Assembly: GCA_046318415.1 (NCBI GenBank)
Contig: JBKCUK010000004.1
Span: 124,001-188,000 of the forward strand
DNA from: JBKCUK01 sp046318415
GTDB taxonomy: Bacteria > Pseudomonadota > Alphaproteobacteria > Caedimonadales > Caedimonadaceae
Direction: 5' to 3'
Length of the DNA: 64,000 nucleotides
The notes below the pieces were generated by a model, which was not told the DNA's origin, searched no databases, and was given only the letters and a program-made list of their open reading frames with translations. The translations under genes and the position numbers were made by a program. Of this stretch, positions 1 through 8,588 are shown piece by piece (the stretch's first letter is position 1; each line of letters begins with the position of its first letter).

Positions 1-1
1 T

Positions 2-475
2 CTACAGCGCATGATGCATCAAACCATCCACGCCTCAGCCCACGATCTTGAACATTTTCACCTCAACAAATATGTGGCGCGGCTTCGTGAGTACACCAAT
101 GGTCTCGAGGAAGCTTTGAAAGGGGCGTCTGCTGACGTACTCCGGCAGGCTTATGAAGCTTTGCTTCTCTTGCTGCACCCCACCTGCCCCCATTTGACGG
201 CCGAGCTTTGGGCGAAATTGGGGCATGGTACCCCTATTACGTCGGCTTCTTGGCCCAAAGCAGACCCTGCCTACCTGGTGCAAAACACCTACAATTTGGC
301 GGTGCAGGTGAATGGTAAGCTTCGCGCGACATTGACGGTTGCCAGGGACGCCCAAGAGGATGATATTAAAGCTATGGCCCTCAAAGATGAAAACGTCCAA
401 CGGGCCATGGGCGCAGCGTCGCTTCGTAAAGTCATTTGGGTTCCAGGAAAGGTATTGAATCTTGTCGTGGGTTAA
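2..475 (+). CDS. leuS: Leucyl-tRNA synthetase, C-terminal part (5' end outside window)
   Basis: This is the 3' end of a class I aminoacyl-tRNA synthetase that charges tRNA-Leu in the cytoplasm. About 157 residues are visible, open from the first base. They cover the helical anticodon-binding domain, with the family segment HPTCPHLTAELW, followed by the small C-terminal domain (residues beginning YNLAVQVNGKLRATL). The catalytic HIGH and KMSKS regions lie outside the window. The stop at 473-475 lies inside the start of the lipoprotein gene that follows, the usual alphaproteobacterial order leuS-lptE-holA. Assignment rests on this motif and the neighbours. Confidence 0.93.
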   Translation, partial: LQRMMHQTIHASAHDLEHFHLNKYVARLREYTNGLEEALKGASADVLRQAYEALLLLLHPTCPHLTAELWAKLGHGTPITSASWPKADPAYLVQNTYNLAVQVNGKLRATLTVARDAQEDDIKAMALKDENVQRAMGAASLRKVIWVPGKVLNLVVG

Positions 476-1001
476 GCAGTTTATGGGCCTTTTGGGGCTC
501 TTTCTTCTCAGTGGCTGCGGTTTTCAGCCTCTGCATGGGGTTAATGATGGCAAAGACGCGGATCTGACTCAAGTCAAGATCGCCATCATCAAGGATCGTG
601 CGGGGCAGTACTTGCGTAACCGCCTCTTGGATCAATTCAATCCCTATGGAGAGCCCAAAAACCCTAGTTATGGGCTTTACGTCAACCTGAGCGAAACCCA
701 AGCCCAGTCCGGCATTCGCAAGAACGAAACCGCAAAACGTACCCAAATTACCTTGACGGCCCAGGTGACGCTGAAGGACGAAATGACCAAAGAAGTTATC
801 CACACCTTTACCCTGGATGCAACCTCAGCTTTTTCCGTGGGTACCCTGTCTCGCACGGCGGCTTTTCCAGCAACCATGGCGGAGGAAAAGGCCGTGGAAC
901 GTGCCGCGGATATGCTGGCAAGGGATATCTATAATTTGACGCGCGCGTCTTTGCACGAAGGAATGCAGCGTCCAAAGGCCCCCGCCGGCCGTGAAAAGTG
1001 A
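462..1001 (+). CDS. lptE: LptE-like LPS-assembly lipoprotein
   Basis: Probable outer-membrane lipoprotein that plugs LptD and helps insert lipopolysaccharide. The N-terminus is a lipoprotein signal with lipobox L16-S17-G18-C19, followed by the typical GFQPLHG start of the mature LptE/RlpB fold. The TTG at 462 is chosen because AAAGG stands about nine bases upstream; an ATG at 483 would give a shorter signal. The gene overlaps leuS by 14 bp and holA by 11 bp, so translation is probably coupled. LptE is poorly conserved in sequence, so the name relies partly on its place between leuS and holA. Confidence 0.85.
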   Translation: MSWVKQFMGLLGLFLLSGCGFQPLHGVNDGKDADLTQVKIAIIKDRAGQYLRNRLLDQFNPYGEPKNPSYGLYVNLSETQAQSGIRKNETAKRTQITLTAQVTLKDEMTKEVIHTFTLDATSAFSVGTLSRTAAFPATMAEEKAVERAADMLARDIYNLTRASLHEGMQRPKAPAGREK

Positions 1002-1953
1002 GTCTTTTATCCATGCCATAGGTCAGTTGGGTCAGACGATCCGCGCTGTGTTTGTCTATGGCAATGATGCTGGGTTGCTGGAAGACGTTGTCGACTTCGC
1101 CAGGCATCGCGCCGCCCAAATGAATCTTTGCTATCGCTCCATACAGGATGCGGAAAACCTGGCCCAGACCCTTGATTTATTTGCGCCCCAAGATACGCCC
1201 GATCTTGCCTGCTTTCCCTTTGCGAAAGGCAAGGATATCGAGCGTGCCTTTGATCTTTTGAGCGCACAGAAGCCGCTGTCTCCCTTTATCATCACCTCCA
1301 CGGATGTCACCAGTAAATCGCCACTTGTGGCCCAGGCCATCAGCCATGCGGATGTGGCAGCGGTGGCCTATTACCAACGCTCGATCCTCCATATGGAAAG
1401 GTGGTTACAGGCTTTCGAGCTTGAACGCCCCCTGTCCCTTGATCGCGAAGCGCGAGCTTATCTTCTCAACTGGCTTGCGGGTGGGACTGAGCCCGTTCAT
1501 TCGACGTTCGAACGCATCGCTTTGCTTAGCGGCGATGGTCCTTTGGATCTCATCTTACTAAAATCCATTTTAGCGCCCCATGATGCGGTTTTGGACGACT
1601 TACTAGATGCAGTGGCTAAACGGGACCGTAATCGCACTGCAGTGGCCTTTAACGAGGTTTTAGAGCATAACGAGGCGATTCCCATCCTGCGTTCGCTGGT
1701 TCGTCTATTTCAACAACTGGAATCTGGCTATGCTCTCAACGAGGGAAGGCCGCCAGCCCCAAGTCAGTACCTGCAACTGCAACCTCCTGTCTATTTTCCG
1801 CAAAAGGCGCGTTTTGAGAGTGCGCTGAAGGCCTGGACTCCTGCTGACGTTTCACGTGTTCTTTGCAGCCTTCACGCGTGTGAGCGACGCGTTAAATTAG
1901 ATTATGGGCTGCCCTTGGAGGTGTTGCAGCATGATCTCTTAAGCCTTTTATAA
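991..1953 (+). CDS. holA: DNA polymerase III subunit delta
   Basis: Delta subunit of the clamp loader, which opens the beta sliding clamp. The 320-residue length fits the family. The start carries the FVYGNDAGLLEDVV segment typical of alphaproteobacterial HolA, which replaces a classical P-loop, and the rest is the AAA+-like fold with a helical C-terminal collar domain. It starts with GTG inside the end of lptE. It converges on parB, with a candidate terminator hairpin between them. HolA diverges fast; the call uses the N-terminal segment, the length and the conserved position. Confidence 0.9.
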   Translation: MKSESFIHAIGQLGQTIRAVFVYGNDAGLLEDVVDFARHRAAQMNLCYRSIQDAENLAQTLDLFAPQDTPDLACFPFAKGKDIERAFDLLSAQKPLSPFIITSTDVTSKSPLVAQAISHADVAAVAYYQRSILHMERWLQAFELERPLSLDREARAYLLNWLAGGTEPVHSTFERIALLSGDGPLDLILLKSILAPHDAVLDDLLDAVAKRDRNRTAVAFNEVLEHNEAIPILRSLVRLFQQLESGYALNEGRPPAPSQYLQLQPPVYFPQKARFESALKAWTPADVSRVLCSLHACERRVKLDYGLPLEVLQHDLLSLL

Positions 1954-2006
1954 AAGGCAAGCTTCTTGAAATTGTGGTTCTCTGGCATTTGTTTCAGGAG
2001 TCACAG

Positions 2007-2036
2007 CGTGCCCGGCCGTAACCGGACACGCCTTTT
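2007..2036. terminator. Candidate hairpin terminator between convergent holA and parB
   Basis: Two 9-base arms (2007-2015 and 2022-2030) pair with one mismatch around a short loop and are followed by TTTT at 2033-2036. It lies in the 116-bp space between two genes that end towards each other. The T run is short, so efficiency is uncertain. Confidence 0.45.
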
Positions 2037-2069
2037 ATCTTGAGAAAATCAATTAAAATATTGAATTCA

Positions 2070-2963
2070 TTAGGATTTTACTTCGCATAACCGGTTCATC
2101 AAGCGGTCCAGCTCCTGCATGGATTTGAAATGAATGCTAATGGATCCCTGGTGATCGGCGGCCAAGCGAATGGTGATAGGGGCTGCCAGGGCCTCACTCA
2201 ATAATTCTTGCAGGGCTTGCACTTCAGGATCCAAGGACTGTTTTACCGCGCCAACCGTTATGGCGTCCTGGTGATTCAAATTAATAGCGCTTGGATTTTT
2301 CGTCGCCAGTTTCTCAACCTGACGAACGCTCAATCCCTGGCGGATGGCTTTTTCAGCGATTTCATCGGCCTGGTCGTGACCTATCAAGGCGCGGGCATGA
2401 CCGGCGCTCAGCTTGCCTTCTTTAAGCCAAGCCTTAATTTTATCTGTGGTGTTCATCAAGCGCAGGGTGTTGGCAATGTGGCTGCGACTTTTTCCAAGCA
2501 CCTTCGCCATCTCTTCTTGAGTATAGGAAAACTCTTCCATCAACCGATAATACCCTTGTGCCTCTTCTAAGGGATTCAGATCATGACGTTGAATATTCTC
2601 AATCAGCGCGGTCTCAAGGGCTTGACGGTCATCCAGATCCATCACAATCGCTGGGATTTCAAGAAGACCGGCCTCTTTTGCGGCACGCCAGCGGCGCTCG
2701 CCTGCGATGATCTCATACTTAGCAAGGCCACGAATGAGGGGGCGCACCAAGATGGGTTGGATAATCCCGCGCTCGCGAATGGAGGCAACCAATGATGCAA
2801 AGGCATCGGTATCAAAGTGCTCTCGCGGTTGGTACTTACCAGCCACAGCCTCATGCAGCAGGATGGTCTCAACTTTGGTCCCCACTGGAGCGGTTTCGAG
2901 GTCATTCTCTGGACCCAGGAGTGCAGAGAGTCCCCGTCCAAGAGGTCGTGCAGCAGTTGTCAT
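2070..2963 (-). CDS. parB: Chromosome-partitioning protein ParB
   Basis: Sequence-specific DNA clamp that loads at parS and spreads, marking the origin region for segregation. The 297 residues show the N-terminal CTPase domain with GERRW at 88-92 and ENIQR at 122-126, a helix-turn-helix around 147-168 (TQEEMAKVLGKSRSHIANTL), and a C-terminal dimerisation domain. The start overlaps the parA stop by 4 bp, so the two are co-translated. Its likely targets, two perfect parS palindromes, lie about 1.1 and 1.4 kb away in rsmG. Confidence 0.97.
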   Translation of the reverse strand: MTTAARPLGRGLSALLGPENDLETAPVGTKVETILLHEAVAGKYQPREHFDTDAFASLVASIRERGIIQPILVRPLIRGLAKYEIIAGERRWRAAKEAGLLEIPAIVMDLDDRQALETALIENIQRHDLNPLEEAQGYYRLMEEFSYTQEEMAKVLGKSRSHIANTLRLMNTTDKIKAWLKEGKLSAGHARALIGHDQADEIAEKAIRQGLSVRQVEKLATKNPSAINLNHQDAITVGAVKQSLDPEVQALQELLSEALAAPITIRLAADHQGSISIHFKSMQELDRLMNRLCEVKS

Positions 2964-3730
2964 GGGCGTGCTCCTTTGCGACGTAAAATTTCTGAGGCAA
3001 GCTTCATATAAGCCAGTGATCCCGAACTTCTCACATCATAAAGAAGCACAGGCTGGCCATGGGAGGGTGCTTCCGAGACTTTGACATTGCGCGGAATGAC
3101 GGTCTCGAAGACCAGATTTCCAAAGTGATTGATCGCCTCTTCAGCGACCTGATCCGATAGCGCGCTGCGGCGATCGTGCATGGTGAGCACAATGCCATAC
3201 AGGGCCAGGGTTTTGTTGAGGCGTTTTTGTACCCTTTGGATGGTCGACATCAGTTGCGACAGCCCCTCAAGGGCATAATATTCGCATTGCAAGGGAATGA
3301 GCACACCGTCTGCAGCGGTCAGGGCATTGAGGGTTAGGAATCCAAGGGCCGGAGGGCAATCAATCAAAACGTAATCAGCCAGATCTCCGGCACGCTCCAG
3401 GGCATCCCTTAGGCGGTATTCCCTGCAATCGGCGTTCACCAATTCTATTTCAGCCCCAGAAAGATCGGGGGAAGCTGGACAAATGGAGAGCCCAGGTATC
3501 TGGCTAGGGCTCAGGGCTTGATCAATGGAGAGATCATCCAGCAAAACTTGATAGGTGCCAACCTTTCGCTCCCTGCCCATGAGGCCGAGTCCCGTTGAAG
3601 CGTTGCCCTGGGGGTCCATATCGATAACAACCACACGCTTGCCCACGGCAGCCAGCGCCGTTGCCACATTCACTGTTGTTGTGGTCTTGCCAACACCACC
3701 TTTTTGATTTGCGATGGCCAGAACAACCAT
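2960..3730 (-). CDS. parA: Chromosome-partitioning ATPase ParA (Soj)
   Basis: Deviant Walker ATPase that dimerises on the nucleoid and moves ParB-parS complexes. The 256 residues carry the Walker A motif KGGVGKT at 10-16, the switch segment DMDPQGNAS near 38-46 and the Walker B-like VLIDCPPALG. The length fits chromosomal ParA without the N-terminal helix-turn-helix of plasmid types. It lies 24 bp downstream of rsmG and overlaps parB by 4 bp, giving the classic rsmG-parA-parB operon. Confidence 0.98.
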   Translation of the reverse strand: MVVLAIANQKGGVGKTTTTVNVATALAAVGKRVVVIDMDPQGNASTGLGLMGRERKVGTYQVLLDDLSIDQALSPSQIPGLSICPASPDLSGAEIELVNADCREYRLRDALERAGDLADYVLIDCPPALGFLTLNALTAADGVLIPLQCEYYALEGLSQLMSTIQRVQKRLNKTLALYGIVLTMHDRRSALSDQVAEEAINHFGNLVFETVIPRNVKVSEAPSHGQPVLLYDVRSSGSLAYMKLASEILRRKGARP

Positions 3731-3754
3731 GGGTCCCTCAGTTTTTCGATAAAT

Positions 3755-4381
3755 TTAAGCAAGTCTTGTTCTTTTTATCTTTAAAAGGGTTCCTTGGCAA
3801 TCACTGATGCTTGGAATTTGCTGTAAGTCTAAATGATTTATATCTTTTATTTTTTGAATTTCTTGATCCACCTCCCGCCCCTTCAGGAAGAGGCAAGTGC
3901 CACCCATAGCCAAATGCTGCTCTGCATAGCTGAGCAACAGCTCGAGCGGAGCACACGCCCGCGATGTCAGCACATCTACCTGCAAGCTTTCTAGGGTTTC
4001 GATACGTTGCTGGACGAGACGGACAGGTGTTTGTGTTTCACGTGAAACAGTCCGAAGGAACGCGATCTTTTTCGCATCCACCTCCACAAGAGTCACAGAA
4101 CACCCCAGATGAATAGCCAGGACCATTCCTGGAAAACCAGCCCCACTTCCTAAGTCCGCAATTATCTCGCCATCTTTGGGAAGGTGCGATGCCAGTTGCA
4201 ATGAATCAAGAAAATGGCGCCGCCAGACTTGATCAAAGGTCGATCTGGCCACCAAATTGATCCGAGGTGCCCACTCAAGAAGCAGTCGTTCGTAAATCTC
4301 GAGACGCTCCATTGTTTCACGTGAAACATGAAGCGCCTCGAAATGACTTTGCAGGTCCTCAGGGCATCCTTTACTCGGCAC
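3755..4381 (-). CDS. rsmG: 16S rRNA (guanine-527-N7)-methyltransferase RsmG (GidB)
   Basis: SAM-dependent methyltransferase acting on the 530 loop of 16S rRNA. The 208 residues include the family motif ADLGSGAGFPGMVLAI, the SAM site, in the first half. It is first in the rsmG-parA-parB operon. The usual upstream partners mnmG and mnmE are missing here: only 15 bp separate this gene from rho. The reading frame contains two perfect parS palindromes, each read as coding sequence containing valine-serine-arginine (Val-Ser-Arg-Glu-Thr). Confidence 0.96.
   Translation of the reverse strand: MPSKGCPEDLQSHFEALHVSRETMERLEIYERLLLEWAPRINLVARSTFDQVWRRHFLDSLQLASHLPKDGEIIADLGSGAGFPGMVLAIHLGCSVTLVEVDAKKIAFLRTVSRETQTPVRLVQQRIETLESLQVDVLTSRACAPLELLLSYAEQHLAMGGTCLFLKGREVDQEIQKIKDINHLDLQQIPSISDCQGTLLKIKRTRLA
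4034..4049. promoter_or_regulatory. parS: parS site 1 (ParB-binding palindrome)
   Basis: Perfect 16-bp palindrome TGTTTCACGTGAAACA, the consensus bacterial parS, inside the rsmG coding region about 300 bp upstream of parA. Known ParB biology makes this a loading site for the adjacent ParB. Confidence 0.95.
4313..4328. promoter_or_regulatory. parS: parS site 2 (ParB-binding palindrome)
   Basis: Second exact copy of TGTTTCACGTGAAACA, near the 5' end of rsmG and 279 bp from the first copy. Both are about 4.1-4.4 kb from the putative oriC, which fits the origin-proximal parS clusters of alphaproteobacteria. Confidence 0.95.
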
Positions 4382-4396
4382 GATGAGGACCCAAGG

Positions 4397-5710
4397 TTAC
4401 TGATTCATGGACTGGAAAAAGTCCGCATTTGACTTGGTCAAACGCAACTTATCAGTGAGGAATTCCATCGCCTCAGTGGCGCCCATGGGATTAATAATGC
4501 GACGCAAGACCCACATTTTAGAAAGCTCAGCCTTCTCGACCAAAAGCTCCTCCTTACGGGTGCCGCTTCGGGTGATATCAATGGCGGGGAATAGACGCTT
4601 ATCGGAGAGTTTACGATCCAAGACCAACTCAGAGTTGCCGGTGCCCTTGAATTCTTCAAAGATCACCTCGTCCATGCGCGAACCTGTCTCCACAAGGGCA
4701 GTACCAATAATGGTGAGGGATCCACCTTCTTCGATATTACGGGCAGCACCAAAGATGCGCTTAGGCCGCTGCAGGGCGTTGGCATCCACACCACCGGTCA
4801 GAACTTTACCTGAGGAGGGCACAACGGTGTTATAGGCACGCGCCAAGCGTGTGATGGAGTCCAAAAGGATCACCACATCGCGCTTGTGCTCCACCAGGCG
4901 CTTCGCCTTTTCAATGACCATTTCAGCCACTTGGACGTGGCGTGTTGCGGGCTCATCAAAGGTGGAACTGACCACCTCTCCCTTAACAGAGCGCGCCATA
5001 TCGGTGACCTCTTCTGGCCGTTCGTCAATCAACAGAACGATCAAGTAGACTTCCGGATGATTGGTGGTGATGGAGTGGGCGATTTGCTGCAACATCACCG
5101 TCTTACCCGTGCGGGGCGGTGCCGTAATCAACGCACGCTGTCCCTTACCGATGGGAGCGACAAGATCGATGACCCGAGCCGTTAAATCAATTTGATTATT
5201 CTCAGATTTTTTCGAGGATCGACTGCTGGATTCACGCACCACCGTGACCGGCTGCGGGTTTTCTACCTCGATGCGCAAGCGCTCATTGGGATAAAGAGGT
5301 GTTAGGTTATCGAAATTGATACGATGGCGAACCTTCTCAGGGTCTTCGAAATTGATGAGATTGACCTTCACAAGCGCAAAGTAACGCTCACCTTCCTTGG
5401 GCGCGCGGATTTGACCATCCACCGAATCACCGGTCCGCAAGCCAAATTTACGCACCTGACTTGGCGAAACATAAATATCATCGGGTCCGGGTAAGTAGTT
5501 GGCTTGGGGGGAACGCAAGAAACCAAAACCATCTTGTAAAATCTCAAGAACGCCAGCGCCGTGGATGGCAATATCCTTTTCAGCAAGCTTCTTTAATATG
5601 GCGAATATCAGATCTTGTTTTTTGAGGGTATTGGCGTTTTCGATTTCATGTTCTTCAGCAATCGCCAGCAATTCTTGCGGAGATTTAAGCTTCAACTCAT
5701 TGATATGCAT
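4397..5710 (-). CDS. rho: Transcription termination factor Rho
   Basis: Hexameric RNA helicase that ends transcription at C-rich rut sites. The 437 residues show the N-terminal helical region ([16 protein letters not shown]), the OB-fold RNA-binding domain ([25 protein letters not shown]) and the RecA-like motor with Walker A in APPRTGKT and Walker B before [11 protein letters not shown]. Length is normal. It lies between rsmG and hemJ on the same strand; in most relatives mnmE and mnmG separate it from rsmG. Confidence 0.98.
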   Translation of the reverse strand: MHINELKLKSPQELLAIAEEHEIENANTLKKQDLIFAILKKLAEKDIAIHGAGVLEILQDGFGFLRSPQANYLPGPDDIYVSPSQVRKFGLRTGDSVDGQIRAPKEGERYFALVKVNLINFEDPEKVRHRINFDNLTPLYPNERLRIEVENPQPVTVVRESSSRSSKKSENNQIDLTARVIDLVAPIGKGQRALITAPPRTGKTVMLQQIAHSITTNHPEVYLIVLLIDERPEEVTDMARSVKGEVVSSTFDEPATRHVQVAEMVIEKAKRLVEHKRDVVILLDSITRLARAYNTVVPSSGKVLTGGVDANALQRPKRIFGAARNIEEGGSLTIIGTALVETGSRMDEVIFEEFKGTGNSELVLDRKLSDKRLFPAIDITRSGTRKEELLVEKAELSKMWVLRRIINPMGATEAMEFLTDKLRLTKSNADFFQSMNQ

Positions 5711-5802
5711 TGATTTTTTACTTCCCGAATGACCATCTGTGTTGTGTGGAAATAGTTAAGACGGATGGGGGACATTCCCCGAACTCATCACCCTTCATAG
5801 CC

Positions 5803-6255
5803 TTAAAATGGACGTAAAACAACTAAAAACACGATGGCAATCATCAAAAGAGTCGGTATTTCATTGATGACACGGTAGAAATTCTGCGTATTCAGCCGCT
5901 GATCCTCTGCAAAAGTGCGCCGACAGCGGGCGAGATACCCATGAAAACCCGCCAGCAAAAAAACCAGTGTTACTTTTGCATGAAGGGAACCTGAAGCCAT
6001 CATCCCCGGCATCATTAATAAGAGAAAACCACTTAAAAAAACGGTGATCATGGCCGGGTTGGCAATCCCTCGCAGCAAGCGGCGCTCCATCACTTTGAAC
6101 AGCTCACTGGCCTCACTGCCGATAGCGACGTCCGTGTGATAAACAAAGAGCCTTGGTAAATACAACAGCGCCGCCATCCAGGAAATGACCGCAATGATAT
6201 GGAACGCTTTGATGTAGAGGTACCACTCGGACGCAAAACCTTGAAGTGCCGTCAT
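5803..6255 (-). CDS. hemJ: Protoporphyrinogen IX oxidase, HemJ type
   Basis: Inner-membrane enzyme that oxidises protoporphyrinogen IX to protoporphyrin IX, the penultimate haem step. The protein (about 150 residues) has four hydrophobic segments and the conserved stretch KAFHIIAVISWMAALLYLPRLFVYH, with the family's His. The ATG at 6255 is preferred over the longer reading from 6279 because it overlaps the hemH stop as ATGA and leaves the family's normal N-terminus. Together with hemH and hemE it forms a coupled operon for the last haem steps. Confidence 0.93.
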   Translation of the reverse strand: MTALQGFASEWYLYIKAFHIIAVISWMAALLYLPRLFVYHTDVAIGSEASELFKVMERRLLRGIANPAMITVFLSGFLLLMMPGMMASGSLHAKVTLVFLLAGFHGYLARCRRTFAEDQRLNTQNFYRVINEIPTLLMIAIVFLVVLRPF

Positions 6256-7271
6256 CCGACCATCCTCCGGCAGAGACATTGGGCTTGATTGGCATCACAA
6301 TGCGGGACTTGGGGGAGGAACCTGTGGGCAAGCGCTCCTTTCACCAGCTCGGCAAGACCCGCAATAAAGCGCGGATGGTCCGAGACCGTCGCCACCCGCT
6401 GATAGAAGGGTAAGCCCACCTCTTGGGCCAGCTCCGCGTATTGGATATCAAGTTCGACAAGGGTTTCAGAATGTTCAGAAACAAAAGCTAAGGGAACAAT
6501 CACAATCCCAAGCCCCTCCTCAGCCGCCCGCTGAATTTCAGCGTCTGTGGCAGGCTCTAACCACTTCAGCGGTCCAACCTTAGATTGATAGCTCACCCGC
6601 CACTGGTGGGGCTTTAACCCCGCTTTCTCAGCAATTAAAGTGGCGCCCTTGAGGACGTGGATGGCATAGGGATCCCCCGCATCCACCACACGCTGGGGTA
6701 AACCATGGGCCGAGAATAAAACACGGAAGGGCTGGTTTGTGGGAACTTTTTTTAAGCTTTCCGATAACAGCTCTGCCTGAGCGTCCACAAAACCCCGTAA
6801 ATCTGGATAACAGCCAACGCTGAACGTTGGGATATCCAGTCCTTGACGTTTGGCTTCCATGATCCACTCATCATAGCTGGACTGGGTTGTGGTGGTTGAA
6901 AACTGCGGATAAAGGGGCAACAAAACCACCCGATCATAACTACCCCGTTTGAGATCGGCTACCACATCACGGGCGCGGGGATGCCAATAACGCATTACCG
7001 GAAAAATCTCAAAGTCGGGGCCTAAAATCCCCTTCAAAGCCTCAGCCTGGCGCAGGGTATTGGGAAGAATGGGCGAGCCCCCGCCCAGCTCGTGGTATAT
7101 TTCTTGAGCCTCGGGCGTTCGGCGTTTGGCGATCAACCATGCCAACATCTGGCGGATCGGAGAGGGCACACGGATAATGGCCGGATCGCTGAAGAGATTT
7201 TGCAAAAATGGCCTGACGGCCTCTGGGGAATCCGGACCGCCAAGATTAAAGAGGATCACCGCGGTTTTCAT
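6252..7271 (-). CDS. hemH: Ferrochelatase
   Basis: Inserts ferrous iron into protoporphyrin IX to make haem. The 339 residues carry the family hallmarks: NLGGPDSPEAVRPFLQNLFSD at the N-terminus, the iron-site histidine in FSAHGLPQRVVDAGDPY, and the acidic metal path in FVSEHSETLVELD. Length is normal. Its start overlaps the end of hemE by 4 bp and its stop overlaps hemJ by 4 bp, so hemE-hemH-hemJ looks like one translationally coupled unit. Confidence 0.98.
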   Translation of the reverse strand: MKTAVILFNLGGPDSPEAVRPFLQNLFSDPAIIRVPSPIRQMLAWLIAKRRTPEAQEIYHELGGGSPILPNTLRQAEALKGILGPDFEIFPVMRYWHPRARDVVADLKRGSYDRVVLLPLYPQFSTTTTQSSYDEWIMEAKRQGLDIPTFSVGCYPDLRGFVDAQAELLSESLKKVPTNQPFRVLFSAHGLPQRVVDAGDPYAIHVLKGATLIAEKAGLKPHQWRVSYQSKVGPLKWLEPATDAEIQRAAEEGLGIVIVPLAFVSEHSETLVELDIQYAELAQEVGLPFYQRVATVSDHPRFIAGLAELVKGALAHRFLPQVPHCDANQAQCLCRRMVG

Positions 7272-8290
7272 GATGAAATGCTCCCTGCCCTTACCAGTTC
7301 AATCATGCGCTCAACATGCGCAATAGGTGTATGGGGAACGATACCATGGGCGAGATTGAGGATGAAGGGGCTTTCAGAAAAGGTCTCCAGATAACGCTTC
7401 AAGGATTCCTCCAGGGCCACCCCACCGGCAACCAACACACTGGGGTCCACCCCACCTTGCAGAGGACACTTCAGGTGCTCTCTTGCCCACTCTGGTGGGA
7501 TAGACGCATCCAAAGACAGGGCATCCACACCCGTTTGCATCCGATAATCGGCTAACCCCAACCCAAGGCCTTTGGGAAAACCAATAATAGGAATATCGGG
7601 GTACTTGGCCTTCAGGCGGCTGACAAGGCGCTTAGTCGGTGCATAAATCAGTCGCGGCCACAGGAATGAGGGGACAACGCCCGCCCAACTCTCAAAGAGC
7701 TGTACAACGTCTGCGCCCGCCTGAATTTGGGCCACCAGATAATCTGCGCTCACATCGGCTAGGGTGCATAAAAGCTGATCGGCTGCACGAGGTTCACCAA
7801 GACTATAGGTCAGTGCACGCTCAAAGGTCTTGTGTCCCCTGCCCTGCACCATATAGCAGAACACCGTCCAAGGGGCCCCGGCAAAGCCAATCAGGTTCTT
7901 TCCTTGCGGTAAGGCCTGGCGAATGCCGCGCACGGTCTCAAGAACAGGTCTCAAGTGGGATAGCGCCGCTTCGGCGTCACGAAATTGATCGGGAAGCGGG
8001 CCTAGAAGTGGGCCTTCACCGGCAGAAAAAGTCACCTGTTGGCCTAAGGCGTGGGGAATCACCAAAATATCGGAGAATAAAATGGCAGCATCCAAGTCAA
8101 AACGGCGAATGGGCTGCAGTGTGACCTCGATCGCCCATTCTGGGGTATAGCAAAAATCGAGAAAATTCGACGCCTTGGCCCGCAATTCTCGATATTCCGG
8201 TAAATACCGCCCCGCCTGACGCATAAGCCAAATGGGTTTAGGATTCACGACCTCACCGGTCAAAACGCGAGATAACCTCTTCACAGTCAA
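7268..8290 (-). CDS. hemE: Uroporphyrinogen decarboxylase
   Basis: Cytoplasmic enzyme that decarboxylates uroporphyrinogen III to coproporphyrinogen III. Conserved blocks seen are PIWLMRQAGRYLPEYR, FAGAPWTVFCYMVQG and LQGGVDP. The start is uncertain. The frame is open to an ATG at 8386, which would give 372 residues with a non-conserved 32-residue leader, and its GAGGGG abuts the ATG. A TTG at 8290 (or GTG at 8284) gives about 340 residues, the family's usual length, and is used here. The gene leads away from the putative origin. Confidence 0.95.
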   Translation of the reverse strand: MTVKRLSRVLTGEVVNPKPIWLMRQAGRYLPEYRELRAKASNFLDFCYTPEWAIEVTLQPIRRFDLDAAILFSDILVIPHALGQQVTFSAGEGPLLGPLPDQFRDAEAALSHLRPVLETVRGIRQALPQGKNLIGFAGAPWTVFCYMVQGRGHKTFERALTYSLGEPRAADQLLCTLADVSADYLVAQIQAGADVVQLFESWAGVVPSFLWPRLIYAPTKRLVSRLKAKYPDIPIIGFPKGLGLGLADYRMQTGVDALSLDASIPPEWAREHLKCPLQGGVDPSVLVAGGVALEESLKRYLETFSESPFILNLAHGIVPHTPIAHVERMIELVRAGSISS

Positions 8291-8434
8291 TACATCTCTT
8301 TCATAAGAAAAGAAGGTTGTTGATGTGATTGAAGCATGAATGCGGGAATTTGTAATTGGGGATTTTTTCTCATTTGAAATGTGCACATCCCCTCAAAGTC
8401 GTCGTAGCAAAGGATGGGGAAATTTCATCCCCGA

Positions 8435-8478
8435 TCATCCACAAGTTATCCACATATTGTTCATAGGTTGTTCAGGTG
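8435..8478 (+). promoter_or_regulatory. DnaA-box array, four units at 11-bp spacing
   Basis: Consecutive 11-mers start at 8435 (TCATCCACA, one mismatch), 8446 (TTATCCACA, perfect), 8457 (TTGTTCATA, weak) and 8468 (TTGTTCAGG, weak). The regular spacing puts all units on nearly the same DNA face, as in DnaA filament-nucleating arrays. Confidence 0.8.
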
Positions 8479-8532
8479 TGCATTAAATGGGGATAAAAAA
8501 GAGCAAGTAACCCTCTTTCAAAAACCTTGACT

Positions 8533-8552
8533 TGACCCACAAGTTATCCACA
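8533..8552 (+). promoter_or_regulatory. DnaA-box pair
   Basis: TGACCCACA at 8533 (weak) followed 11 bp later by the perfect box TTATCCACA at 8544. It repeats the pattern CCACAAGTTATCCACA of the first array, in the same orientation, 98 bp downstream. Confidence 0.8.
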
Positions 8553-8588
8553 GACTACGAGCAAAAAGACAAACAGGGTTATACGCCG

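Larger units (their letters stand above)
8387..8588. other. oriC: Putative chromosomal replication origin (oriC)
   Basis: Non-coding space between hemE (leftward) and coaE (rightward). It holds two exact DnaA boxes TTATCCACA (8446-8454 and 8544-8552), each preceded 11 bp upstream by a near-match, and two further weaker units at the same 11-bp step. In Caulobacter and Rickettsia the origin lies next to hemE, the parAB/parS cluster is a few kb away here, and transcription diverges from this point on both sides. I did not compute GC skew. An AT-rich unwinding element and CtrA (TTAA-N7-TTAA) sites were not evident. Confidence 0.85.

Noticed and set aside
1847..1862. GTTTCACGTG half-match to parS inside holA
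   Set aside because: Only one half of the palindrome fits; ParB sites need both halves.
7639..8124. 161-codon antisense frame over hemE
   Set aside because: hemE is certain; the frame has no recognisable domain.
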